DNA of 64,000 nt, from positions 248,001 to 312,000 of the IMG/VR virus record IMGVR_UViG_3300031957_002643, one strand, 5' to 3'. Both the position numbers and the translations under genes were made by a program. Below are positions 30,767 to 38,339 of the stretch, piece after piece (the stretch's first letter is position 1; each line of letters starts with the position of its first letter). The notes beneath the pieces were generated by a model that was given only the letters and a program-made list of their open reading frames with translations, searched no databases and was not told the DNA's origin. This DNA comes from a virus.

Positions 30767-30801
30767 CCGGTTTTTTGTAAAAAATCGAAAATTTTTTGTA
30801 A

Positions 30802-30830
30802 TTGACAGGAATTCCTCTGTGTCATATAAG
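30802..30830 (+). promoter_or_regulatory. sigma70-like promoter for initiator-like tRNA
   Basis: TTGACA (30802-30807), 17 nt, TATAAG (30825-30830); divergent from the Ro promoter. Confidence 0.85.
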
Positions 30831-30848
30831 TATTAGCACACATCTTGA

Positions 30849-30925
30849 AGCGGGGTGGAGCAGTCCGGTAGCTCGTCAGACTCATAATCTGAAGGTCGTA
30901 GGTTCAAATCCTGCCCCCGCACCCA
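30849..30925 (+). tRNA. Initiator-like tRNA-Met(CAT)
   Basis: Very close to bacterial tRNA-fMet: GCGGGG TG GAGC AGTCCGGTA GCTC, anticodon loop CTCATAA, T arm GTAGG-TTCAAAT-CCTGC, acceptor end CCCCGCA, then C and encoded CCA. Position 1 would be A opposite A72, an unpaired 1-72 as in initiators. The anticodon stem is TCAGA/TCTGA, lacking the three G-C pairs typical of initiators, so its use in initiation is uncertain. Confidence 0.85.
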
Positions 30926-30939
30926 TTATAGGAATGATC

Positions 30940-31140
30940 ATGTCCAAGCATTCGAATGAACCCGAAGAAATTACGAATGATCGGAAATCAATCCATATCA
31001 CGATTCCATCAAAGGGATGGAAGACAATTAGTGCTTGTGCAATGATTGTCGCAGCCATTTCATTCGCAGTTGCGGGCGGTGATCAAAGTTATCTGGCTGG
31101 ATGGTGTATTCTTGGAGCATTCGTGGCATTGTGGGATTAA
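30940..31140 (+). CDS. Small membrane protein
   Basis: 66 aa: polar N terminus, then two hydrophobic segments (TISACAMIVAAISFAVAGG; SYLAGWCILGAFVALWD). ATG 30940 follows GGAATG, 15 nt behind the tRNA. Confidence 0.6.
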   Translation: MSKHSNEPEEITNDRKSIHITIPSKGWKTISACAMIVAAISFAVAGGDQSYLAGWCILGAFVALWD

Positions 31141-31256
31141 TCGAGTTTCTAATTATTGGTGCTGTTCTGAGTGCGTTGATTGTACCGGCAGTTCCAATTC
31201 TTTTTAGAAAATTCATCGACGAACCGCTTATGAAAATGCTTCGGAATATATTTTAA
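31131..31256 (+). CDS. Small membrane protein
   Basis: 41 aa from GTG 31131; one hydrophobic segment (LIEFLIIGAVLSALIVPAVP) and a basic tail. GGAG 14 nt upstream; overlaps the gene before it. Confidence 0.5.
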   Translation: MGLIEFLIIGAVLSALIVPAVPILFRKFIDEPLMKMLRNIF

Positions 31257-31266
31257 CGGGGTTGTA

Positions 31267-32010
31267 ATGAGAATTCTTTCATCCTTCAGTGATTATTATG
31301 ATGCAGGTATTGCTTACGGTGTTGATCGCGAATTGACGTTTGTTCGTGAAACGTCAACTCATATGGTTGATATTCCCCGAGAAGCAAAAAATATTGGATG
31401 GCGCGTCATGATCGATCATGAGCGTGGTCGCAGACGCTTTAAGGATCAAGATAGATGGAATTATAGAAGTCAACATTATTTGCACTTTTGTGGTAAGATT
31501 TATCCCTTCTATTATTTTGATATGATCAAATATAGAGACCCGAAGAATGGTAGAGTATTTGAGGTCAATGGTGCACTAAACGCTCATCGTAATATGGTCT
31601 CTTATGATGAAGTTTCTAGAAATAGAATTTTCATCTGGAACGAAGAAACTGCTCTGACTTATTTTGAACCGGGGAAACAAGACTGGTACAATAAGTTCGA
31701 TTATTCCCAAGAATGGAATGTAATTTCAGATGATCGGTTGAATCGAAAATACAACTCACCAGTTGTATTGGAGTACATTGGACGTAATGCTGGGCGTAGA
31801 ATCGATTTGGTTGTCAATCCGTGTTTGAAGGATATGAACTTCAAAGATGTGATTGATCCATATACTGCTTTTCAAGAAGTAAGCATGTATTTGGCCATGT
31901 TGCAAAATCCTGAAGACAAGGATTTGGACCCGGCAGCAACCGATGTCGAAAAAATCCGCCAACATGGAATGGATGAGAAATATGGTTTCCGCAAACCACC
32001 ATCAAAATGA
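31267..32010 (+). CDS. Conserved phage-type hypothetical protein
   Basis: 247 aa. Starts MRILSSFSDYYDAGIAYGVD, a beginning I associate with a hypothetical protein found in many large phages. Aromatic-rich middle (YPFYYFDMIKYRD), no catalytic motif. GGGG ribosome site. Confidence 0.7.
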   Translation: MRILSSFSDYYDAGIAYGVDRELTFVRETSTHMVDIPREAKNIGWRVMIDHERGRRRFKDQDRWNYRSQHYLHFCGKIYPFYYFDMIKYRDPKNGRVFEVNGALNAHRNMVSYDEVSRNRIFIWNEETALTYFEPGKQDWYNKFDYSQEWNVISDDRLNRKYNSPVVLEYIGRNAGRRIDLVVNPCLKDMNFKDVIDPYTAFQEVSMYLAMLQNPEDKDLDPAATDVEKIRQHGMDEKYGFRKPPSK

Positions 32011-32356
32011 TCAGCAATCACAAATCGCTGTATTGAAGGAAAAGAACAAAAAACTTCAAGAAGCGTTGGACTCTGAACGAAGTAAACGTAAGAAGTCGGC
32101 CCGTGTCACACGAGCGATGTGGAAGAAATATCACAAACTCTTTTCAGCAACGGGAAGAGGATATGAGCAACTTCTTCAAGATGCAGTGGTTGCACGGATG
32201 CGAATGGCGTTACCGGATCATACAATCATTGATTTTGATGGAATCATGATGCATCAATTTTCCTTCAGAGAAGTAGTGATCCGTGTGCCTGTTTCTGAAA
32301 TGGATGAACCGAAATACCAATATCCATCAAATGGAGTTGAAAATGAAGAAGACTGA
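31964..32356 (+). CDS. Hypothetical coiled-coil protein
   Basis: 130 aa; start uncertain (31964, 31973 or 31982). Coiled coil in the first half (IAVLKEKNKKLQEALDSERS), then a compact C-terminal part. Overlaps the gene upstream. Confidence 0.6.
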   Translation: MEWMRNMVSANHHQNDQQSQIAVLKEKNKKLQEALDSERSKRKKSARVTRAMWKKYHKLFSATGRGYEQLLQDAVVARMRMALPDHTIIDFDGIMMHQFSFREVVIRVPVSEMDEPKYQYPSNGVENEED

Positions 32357-32531
32357 CGATACTACTAAATGGTTTATAATCGGAATGGTTGGGTTGATGT
32401 GTGCCTTTACTGTTGGATCGACAGTGCAGTCGTATATAAACCTCAGACGTAGTGAAGCTATTCTTCGCTTCCATGAGGCATGTGTTTCCCATCACTCTCT
32501 CGAAGAATGTGGAGAAATCACTTTTCGATAA
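32343..32531 (+). CDS. Small membrane protein
   Basis: 62 aa; one membrane segment (WFIIGMVGLMCAFTVGSTV) and a C-terminal tail with two cysteines. GGAG site; overlaps its neighbour. Topology recalls small spanin-like or inner-membrane phage proteins, no closer call possible. Confidence 0.6.
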   Translation: MKKTDDTTKWFIIGMVGLMCAFTVGSTVQSYINLRRSEAILRFHEACVSHHSLEECGEITFR

Positions 32532-32534
32532 ATA
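32527..32534 (+). promoter_or_regulatory. Late promoter box (T4-type)
   Basis: GATAAATA, exactly 5 nt before ATG 32540, overlapping the stop of the previous gene. Confidence 0.7.
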
Positions 32535-32539
32535 GATGA

Positions 32540-32917
32540 ATGAAAATTGATCGTCTATTTGAAGAAACCGTGAAACTCTCCGACATGTATGATGTCGATG
32601 ATCTGCATGATGATGCAGAAATCCTGTATCATTACATCGATCCAGACCAGTTGGATGATGAATTCGAAGTTAAAGAATTATCTTTTGATGAAGCCAAGAA
32701 ATTAAAAACGCCTCGTGGTGATATGACTGTTTGGCAAGCGTATAAAGATCATGCGATGCCTGAACAGGAAGACATCATCAAAAAGAAATTGAAAAATTAT
32801 GATTCGGATCGAGTGATTGTTGTTTATGATGATCAGGTTTTAGACGGGAACCATCATTTGATTGCATCATTGAAACAAAAACTTGGCGTTCGCCTGATTG
32901 ATATTAAGACGATCTAA
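32540..32917 (+). CDS. ParB/sulfiredoxin-like protein with capsid-targeting-like N terminus
   Basis: 125 aa. MKIDRLFEETVKL supplies the L-F-E site. VIVVYDDQVLDGNHHLIASL near residue 95 is a ParB/Srx-type D-G-N-H-H core, shared with the gene at 11365. Leaderless arrangement with the late box. Convergent with the NADAR gene, overlapping by 14 nt. Confidence 0.62.
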   Translation: MKIDRLFEETVKLSDMYDVDDLHDDAEILYHYIDPDQLDDEFEVKELSFDEAKKLKTPRGDMTVWQAYKDHAMPEQEDIIKKKLKNYDSDRVIVVYDDQVLDGNHHLIASLKQKLGVRLIDIKTI

Positions 32918-33401
32918 TTTTCATCCACAATTCACCGAGCACATTGTACCCAACCCAATTATCACCTTCTCTGGCAGCGCCCCAAAACTTCCCGCTACCA
33001 TGAGGACGACTGGTGACATCTTCAATTAATCGTCTTTCTCCGGTTTCGGCCAACATATTCATGAGTTCTTCATGCTGTTGGACCTTCAACATCAAACACA
33101 GTTCCATGTTGTCGAGGTCTTCGGTGCCAGTTTGAAGAACAGTCATATGTTCGGCATTCCCTTTGGCGTAGAATTTTGCCGACATTGGAGACTTGATAGT
33201 CTTGAGATGCAGAAAGTGTTCACTTTCAAAAGGAAAGCGCATAGCCTGAAACAAATGTTCAGTCGTTGGAAATAGGTGATCTTTGTAAGTGACTGAAAAT
33301 GCAGCCATATTTTGCATCCAACCAAAAGGAAGTTTCACTTTAGTGAAAGCGATGTCATCTTCTTGGCATGGATTAATCGGGTAGTCTGTAAGTTTGCTCA
33401 T
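32904..33401 (-). CDS. NADAR (YbiA-like) family protein
   Basis: 165 aa from ATG 33401 (GGAAG site). LPFGWMQNMAAFSVTYKDH, FPTTEHLFQAMRF and NVLGELWMKIR are the family landmarks; a conserved Trp-Gly (FWGAAREGDNWVGYN) is also present. NADAR proteins act as N-glycosidases on modified ribosides or remove ADP-ribose from guanine, and are linked to NAD/ADP-ribose metabolism and to defence conflicts. Next to the NAD salvage genes here. Starts inside the end of the gene at 33373, so translationally coupled. Confidence 0.85.
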   Translation of the reverse strand: MSKLTDYPINPCQEDDIAFTKVKLPFGWMQNMAAFSVTYKDHLFPTTEHLFQAMRFPFESEHFLHLKTIKSPMSAKFYAKGNAEHMTVLQTGTEDLDNMELCLMLKVQQHEELMNMLAETGERRLIEDVTSRPHGSGKFWGAAREGDNWVGYNVLGELWMKIRSS

Positions 33402-33819
33402 CGTTTTCTTCCATGAAATTAAAAATTCGGTCGGACCAGTAGTCATCGAATGATGCAAGAGTCCGTGTAAGCTTATATACAGCAGTTGTCAATGCGTCAT
33501 AATCTTTTGCCTTCCAACTTGTATATGTGCGAGCACAAAGACCAAGTATAGACATAGTATAAGCTAATGGGTTATCTTTATTATTTCGATCTTCAATTTC
33601 TTTTTTGACCAATTCAAAACGGTCTTCTGTTGTGAAATGGCTTTCATTGTTTGCCGCAATGCGGAGTGCACAATGAAGCGTCAGGTCAACCAAAATCTGT
33701 CTGCGAAAATTAGAACATCCATAGATGATTTTTCTTATTTCTTCCTTTGGATCAAATAATTGTTTGATTTCATTATCCAAATCGTCGAGGTCAATATCTA
33801 TGTCGATTTCATTTTCCAT
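33373..33819 (-). CDS. Hypothetical helical protein
   Basis: 148 aa from ATG 33819. Acidic start (MENEIDIDIDLDDLDNEI), then helices. Unrecognised. Operon partner of the NADAR gene. Confidence 0.62.
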   Translation of the reverse strand: MENEIDIDIDLDDLDNEIKQLFDPKEEIRKIIYGCSNFRRQILVDLTLHCALRIAANNESHFTTEDRFELVKKEIEDRNNKDNPLAYTMSILGLCARTYTSWKAKDYDALTTAVYKLTRTLASFDDYWSDRIFNFMEENDEQTYRLPD

Positions 33820-33848
33820 GGCAATATGTATATATCGAATTTTTCTTG

Positions 33849-33877
33849 TTGACAAAAGAAATCGAAACACCTATAAG
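33849..33877 (+). promoter_or_regulatory. sigma70-like promoter of the NAD salvage operon
   Basis: TTGACA (33849-33854), 17 nt, TATAAG (33872-33877). The leader that follows has a small GCACC/GGTGC hairpin at about 33890-33905. Confidence 0.85.
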
Positions 33878-33933
33878 TATGCATAACGAAGCACCGCCGA
33901 AGGTGCATTGACGATAGTAGCGTGGAGTATGCT

Positions 33934-35067
33934 ATGCCTGTGAATGGAAAACCATCCATCCGTGATGGGTTCGTGAAAACGAATACACTCGGATATGAAG
34001 AAGAATACGATTACCTCGTATTCATTGGAAGATTTCAACCTCTCCATTACGGGCATATGCGTGTCATTGACATTGCGCTACAACTCTCCAAAAAAGTAGT
34101 TCTGCTCGTTGGTTCGTCCAATGTTGGTCGCACCCTGCGTAACCCGTTCACTTTTCAAGAACGTTACGCCATGATCGCAACACAATACGATCATGCCATC
34201 AAGGATGGTCGTCTCATCATCGACTCAATCGATGATATGATGTATGAAGATGACCGCTGGATCGAGCAGGTTCAGACCAAAGTCAACAGCAAAGTTGGCG
34301 ATACCAAAAATGTCGGTCTGATTGGATGTGAGAAAGATCACACCAGTTATTATCTCAGCCTCTTCCCGAACTGGCATAATGTCGGTGTGGAATTCAAGGT
34401 TCCACTCAACAGTACCGATATCCGCAAGGCTGTGTTCCTTCAGGACAAGCTCTGGGATGATCGTGGTTTTGGTGAAACGCAACATGCCAAGAATGAATTC
34501 TACAAATTCTTGGACAAGGCGTGCCCGCCAGAAATCGCTCAAATCCTTCACGCATTTATGTACAATCCAACAGCAGAAGAAATTCGTGAAGAATGGAAGT
34601 GGATCAATGAATATCGTGCAAAGCGCCAGACCAGCAATTATCCGGTGATTGATATCACTGTTGATGCCTGCGTGGTTCAATCTGGTCATGTTCTGGTTGT
34701 TCGCCGCAAGAATTATCCGGGCAAAGGTCTTCTTGCCCTTCCGGGTGGTTTCTTGAATGAAAACGAAATTCGCGAGAAGGGCATGCTTCGTGAATTGCGA
34801 GAAGAAACTTGCATCGATCTCTCGGATACTGTCCTTCGCGCAAATATCGTGAAAGAAAAAGTTTTCGAAGACCCACACCGTTCAGATCGTGGTCGTCTGA
34901 TTACGACTGCATATCTGATCAAACTTCAGGATCGCCCGGAACTTCCCAAGGTGAAGGGTGCTGATGATGCAGAGAAAGCATTCTGGTTGCCATTGTCCGA
35001 AGTAAAACCTTCGATCTTCTTTGAAGACCATGGATTCATTATCCGAAATCTCACGAGCGGAATCTAA
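33934..35067 (+). CDS. nadM: Bifunctional NMN adenylyltransferase/Nudix hydrolase
   Basis: 377 aa. N-terminal nucleotidyltransferase: YLVFIGRFQPLHYGH, with the H-x-G-H site at 38-41, VLLVGSSN, and the late STDIRKA (ISSTxxR-like) motif. C-terminal Nudix domain with LPGGFLNENE then REKGMLRELREETC, matching G-x5-E-x7-R-E-U-x-E-E. The first half joins NMN and ATP to NAD; the second likely hydrolyses ADP-ribose. This fusion is known from cyanobacteria and many large phages. Start ATG 33934 (GGAG); GTG 33922 is less likely. Operon with NadV. Confidence 0.92.
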   Translation: MPVNGKPSIRDGFVKTNTLGYEEEYDYLVFIGRFQPLHYGHMRVIDIALQLSKKVVLLVGSSNVGRTLRNPFTFQERYAMIATQYDHAIKDGRLIIDSIDDMMYEDDRWIEQVQTKVNSKVGDTKNVGLIGCEKDHTSYYLSLFPNWHNVGVEFKVPLNSTDIRKAVFLQDKLWDDRGFGETQHAKNEFYKFLDKACPPEIAQILHAFMYNPTAEEIREEWKWINEYRAKRQTSNYPVIDITVDACVVQSGHVLVVRRKNYPGKGLLALPGGFLNENEIREKGMLRELREETCIDLSDTVLRANIVKEKVFEDPHRSDRGRLITTAYLIKLQDRPELPKVKGADDAEKAFWLPLSEVKPSIFFEDHGFIIRNLTSGI

Positions 35068-35078
35068 GGAGAATCGTC

Positions 35079-35264
35079 ATGGCAGTTAAAGTAAGTGAAA
35101 TGTGTAAGCTGACGAGAACTTGTCGCAAGTGTGAAACCGTTCTCGAATTCGAATACACGGATATTACAACCCATAAGGTCAATTTTGATTATCTGGGAGA
35201 TTACGATACCCGAAGAGGTGTAAAGTGTCCCGTATGTGAAAACGTAGTGGAGGTTACGAAATGA
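35079..35264 (+). CDS. Small zinc-ribbon protein
   Basis: 61 aa; TCRKCE and CPVCEN give a four-cysteine zinc ribbon. GGAG site; lies between the NAD genes. Function unknown. Confidence 0.7.
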   Translation: MAVKVSEMCKLTRTCRKCETVLEFEYTDITTHKVNFDYLGDYDTRRGVKCPVCENVVEVTK

Positions 35265-35635
35265 CTATCAATTTTGAAGATAAAGAGCGTGCTATCGAAC
35301 GCGAGCGTCGTGCTATCGAAGATGAACGTGTTCGACTGGCAGAACGCCAAAAGGCTCTAGAACAGGAAGAAACCGACAACAGAGAACTTGCGGCGAAAAT
35401 GAAATACGAGAATGATCCTCGTATCCCTATCGCCATCCAGCTTCACACGCTCATGTGTAATCACAATCATATTGATGGTTGTAGCTGGTCGTATGAGAGC
35501 AAGTGGCACGACTGGAATATTGGTTGGGCACGCAAGGAATATCTCAAAAAGGCGACCCGTGTCGTGGACATGGCAAATAAATTGGGCATCAAACCTGAAG
35601 ATGCTCTGGAAATCATCAAAGCAGTGAAAGGGTAA
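35261..35635 (+). CDS. Hypothetical coiled-coil protein
   Basis: 124 aa. Residues 5-50 form a charged coiled coil (ERAIERERRAIEDERVRLAE); the C-terminal part has a His/Cys cluster (LMCNHNHIDGCSW). ATGA overlap with the zinc-ribbon gene. Confidence 0.65.
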   Translation: MTINFEDKERAIERERRAIEDERVRLAERQKALEQEETDNRELAAKMKYENDPRIPIAIQLHTLMCNHNHIDGCSWSYESKWHDWNIGWARKEYLKKATRVVDMANKLGIKPEDALEIIKAVKG

Positions 35636-35639
35636 TCCA

Positions 35640-37094
35640 ATGCTTAATAATCCTATTATCGAACTCATTCTCGCAAACAAAGTCATTTCAACGGACAGCT
35701 ACAAGTTCTCTCACTGGACTCAGTATCCGCCGAATACGACACATGTTTCGAGCTACATCGAATCCCGTGGTCTTTCCAGTGAAGTGAAAGATGATTGGGA
35801 AGATGAAGTCGTTTTCTTCGGCCTGCAAGGCTTCATCAAACGTTACCTCATGACGCCGATCACCATGAAGATGGTCGATGAAGCCGAAGAATACTGCAAG
35901 GCGCATGGTGAACCATTCAACCGTGCTGGTTTCGAAATCATCGTGAATGAATATGATGGCTTCTATCCTGTTGAAATTGAAGCGGTTCCAGAAGGAACTG
36001 TTATGCGTTCTCACAACGCACAGGTTCAAGTCGTCAATACGGATGAACGTCTGTTTTGGGTGACTTCATTCCTCGAAACGTCTCTTCTCCGTGCAGTGTG
36101 GTATCCTTCTACGGTTGCTACTCAAAGCCGCGAAATCAAAAAAGTCATTGCATCCTACATGGATGAAACGGCTGGACATCGTGAAGGTCTCGATTTTAAA
36201 CTCCATGACTTTGGTGCTCGCGGTGTAAGCAGTGCAGAATCCGCTATGATCGGTGGTTCCTCCCATCTGGTCAATTTCATGGGGACTGATACTGGTGAAG
36301 CAAATCTCTGGCTTCGTGCTCTCTATGGTGAAGACATGGCAGCATTCTCTGTGCCTGCCAGTGAACACAGCACCATGACGAGTTGGGGTGGTCCTGCTGG
36401 CGAGGTGGATGCATGTCGCAACATGTTGGAAACCTTTGCTGGTCGCTTCCCGATCATCTCTGTGGTTTCTGACAGCTATGACATTTATCGTTGCATCACT
36501 GACATTTGGGGTGGTGAACTGTACGAAGATGTCAAGGCGCTTGAAAAGGTCGGAAGCAAACTTGTTGTTCGTCCTGACTCGGGTGACCCGACGACTGTTC
36601 CTGTTGAATGCATCAAGCTTCTGATGGAAAAGTTCGGGTACACCACGAATGAACGTGGTTACAAGGTTCTTCCTCCGTTCGTCGGTGTTCTTCAAGGTGA
36701 TGGTATCAACATCCGTTCGATCCGCCAAATCCTTGAAAACATGAAGAAAGAAGGCCTGTCCGCCGAAAACATCGTGTTCGGTATGGGTGGTGCCCTTCTT
36801 CAAAAGGTTGACCGTGATACCTTGAAGTATGCGATGAAGGCATCTGCTCGAAAGACTGATGGTGAATGGCATGATGTCTTCAAGCAGCCGGTCACGGATA
36901 AGGGCAAGATGTCCAAGAAAGGCCGTCTGGTTGTTGTTGAAACTTTGGGTGTTGGTGCTCGTGGTCATCTGACTGTTCGTGCCGATGCCATGCTTTCGAC
37001 CGACAAGAACTTGCTTCGCCCGGTCTATCGTAATGGGGAACTTCTCATGGATGATAGCTTGACGGATATCCGCAAACGCGCTAGTATCCGTTAG
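35640..37094 (+). CDS. nadV: Nicotinamide phosphoribosyltransferase
   Basis: 484 aa, the usual NAMPT length. Near the start VISTDSYKFSHWTQYP (D-x-Y-K-x-S-H) is the family signature; LHDFGARGVSS, GTDTGEAN, EHSTMTSWGG and VVRPDSGDPTTV line the active site. Converts nicotinamide and PRPP to NMN, the substrate of the NMNAT four genes upstream. Together they rebuild NAD from its breakdown product, the known NARP2-type answer to NAD-depleting defence systems. Strong terminator follows. Confidence 0.95.
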   Translation: MLNNPIIELILANKVISTDSYKFSHWTQYPPNTTHVSSYIESRGLSSEVKDDWEDEVVFFGLQGFIKRYLMTPITMKMVDEAEEYCKAHGEPFNRAGFEIIVNEYDGFYPVEIEAVPEGTVMRSHNAQVQVVNTDERLFWVTSFLETSLLRAVWYPSTVATQSREIKKVIASYMDETAGHREGLDFKLHDFGARGVSSAESAMIGGSSHLVNFMGTDTGEANLWLRALYGEDMAAFSVPASEHSTMTSWGGPAGEVDACRNMLETFAGRFPIISVVSDSYDIYRCITDIWGGELYEDVKALEKVGSKLVVRPDSGDPTTVPVECIKLLMEKFGYTTNERGYKVLPPFVGVLQGDGINIRSIRQILENMKKEGLSAENIVFGMGGALLQKVDRDTLKYAMKASARKTDGEWHDVFKQPVTDKGKMSKKGRLVVVETLGVGARGHLTVRADAMLSTDKNLLRPVYRNGELLMDDSLTDIRKRASIR

Positions 37095-37132
37095 TCACAG
37101 GTTGCAGGGATCGTGCCTGTGATTGCCGAAGA

Positions 37133-37170
37133 TAAAGGGGGTGGATTTGATTATCCACCCCCTTTATTTT
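37133..37170 (+). terminator. Rho-independent terminator
   Basis: TAAAGGGGGTGGAT and ATCCACCCCCTTTA form a 14-bp perfect stem with a short loop, then TTTT. Confidence 0.88.
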
Positions 37171-37828
37171 AATCATCAAATACCGGCTTGCGCTTTGTCT
37201 TCAATTTTTTGAAATAGACATTTAGGTCTAGTTCTTTTGGATAATGGCCTGTGATATCGACGAACTCTTTGATTAGTTTATTGAATTCTGATCTTGCCAT
37301 ATCGATCATGGCATCTTTTTCATTGCCATAATAATTTCTTCGATTCAAATCAGTTACAACTAATTCCAATGCATCCTTCAGGATGTTCAATTGTGTCGCA
37401 TATGCTTGATTGCCGGACTGCTTAGAATTTCTATGAAGAGCATCAACCATGTTCTTTTTGATCTCTTCCATTTTCAATTCAATTTCCGCGCGGCGTTGTT
37501 CAATCTGGCCTTGTTTACTTTCTGCATCAGTTTTAGCAATCGAACCCTTTTGTTCGATTGCTTTTTTGATCTTGGCAGGAGTAACAGCAATCGACTGTAC
37601 GGAATTGTCAAGATTGGTAACATCCTTACCCAAGGTATAAACCTTACCGTTACTAGCAATCACTTTTAGATAAAATTTTCCTTTTGAGGTCTGATAAAGA
37701 TAATAGTTCTTGATTTTCAATGAACTGATTTGCTCCTTCAGGACATCAGAATCGATAAGGGCTTCTTCGTTTGGTACACCGTATTGTGCCAATAGTTGTT
37801 TTCTGGATGAGAATGGTCTGACGTTCAT
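37169..37828 (-). CDS. Hypothetical helical protein
   Basis: 219 aa. N-terminal part with GKFYLKVIASNGKVYTLGKD, then a long helix/coiled-coil (QGQIEQRRAEIELKMEEIKK). Unrecognised. Directly behind the gene at 37830, same late operon. Confidence 0.6.
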   Translation of the reverse strand: MNVRPFSSRKQLLAQYGVPNEEALIDSDVLKEQISSLKIKNYYLYQTSKGKFYLKVIASNGKVYTLGKDVTNLDNSVQSIAVTPAKIKKAIEQKGSIAKTDAESKQGQIEQRRAEIELKMEEIKKNMVDALHRNSKQSGNQAYATQLNILKDALELVVTDLNRRNYYGNEKDAMIDMARSEFNKLIKEFVDITGHYPKELDLNVYFKKLKTKRKPVFDD

Positions 37829-37829
37829 T

Positions 37830-38288
37830 TTAAATTCTCGGTCTCGTATCTATTCCACCGGTAGGCATTGTGTTGGTGGCAGGCTTTGTTCCACCAGCAG
37901 CCGGTGTTTTGTTTTTTGGTTTTGGTGCTGGTGGTTTTGTGAATGGGAACACTTCAGTGCGAACGCTTCCAGAAAAATCAGAACCAATGTTGATGATCAT
38001 CTTATCGGCAGAAAAATAAGCACCAAGGTAAACACCAGCTTCATCGTAATCTATGAAAATCTTTTGTGGATATGCGTTCTGGAAGATTTCTAGAAATTTG
38101 TTGGAAGCGATGATTTGTGGAAAGTTGTGAGCTTCGAAAGCCGCCAACAATTCATTTTCATCTTTGAATGGTTTGATCTTTTCTTTACTGGAAAAGATAT
38201 TCTTCAAAATATCGAGAAGTCCCTCATCAAGTTGTTCGATTTGGGACTCAGATAGGATTTGAGAAATTTTGGATTTTACATCAATCAT
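37830..38288 (-). CDS. Candidate internal head protein
   Basis: 152 aa. Starts MIDVKSKISQILSESQIEQL followed by DEG, so L-D-E before G is a good prohead-protease-like site. The middle is a small alpha/beta domain; the last 40 residues are Pro/Lys/Thr-rich. A late box lies in the hairpin loop upstream. Confidence 0.5.
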   Translation of the reverse strand: MIDVKSKISQILSESQIEQLDEGLLDILKNIFSSKEKIKPFKDENELLAAFEAHNFPQIIASNKFLEIFQNAYPQKIFIDYDEAGVYLGAYFSADKMIINIGSDFSGSVRTEVFPFTKPPAPKPKNKTPAAGGTKPATNTMPTGGIDTRPRI

Positions 38289-38290
38289 GA

Positions 38291-38332
38291 AGATACCCGC
38301 TGTTCATAGTATTTATTGAACAGCGGGTATCT
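38291..38332. terminator. Bidirectional terminator containing a late promoter
   Basis: A perfect 16-bp stem (AGATACCCGCTGTTCA with its complement at 38317-38332). On the minus strand the loop edge reads AATAAATA (38310-38317), a late box for the gene at 37830; a transcript starting from it lacks one stem arm. Confidence 0.7.
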
Positions 38333-38339
38333 TCTGTAT

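Noticed and set aside
33878-33933. NAD riboswitch in front of nadM
   Set aside because: Only one small hairpin is visible in the short leader; no known NAD riboswitch motif was recognised.
36066-36968. 300-codon open frame antisense to nadV
   Set aside because: Shadow of a well-identified gene; no start signals.
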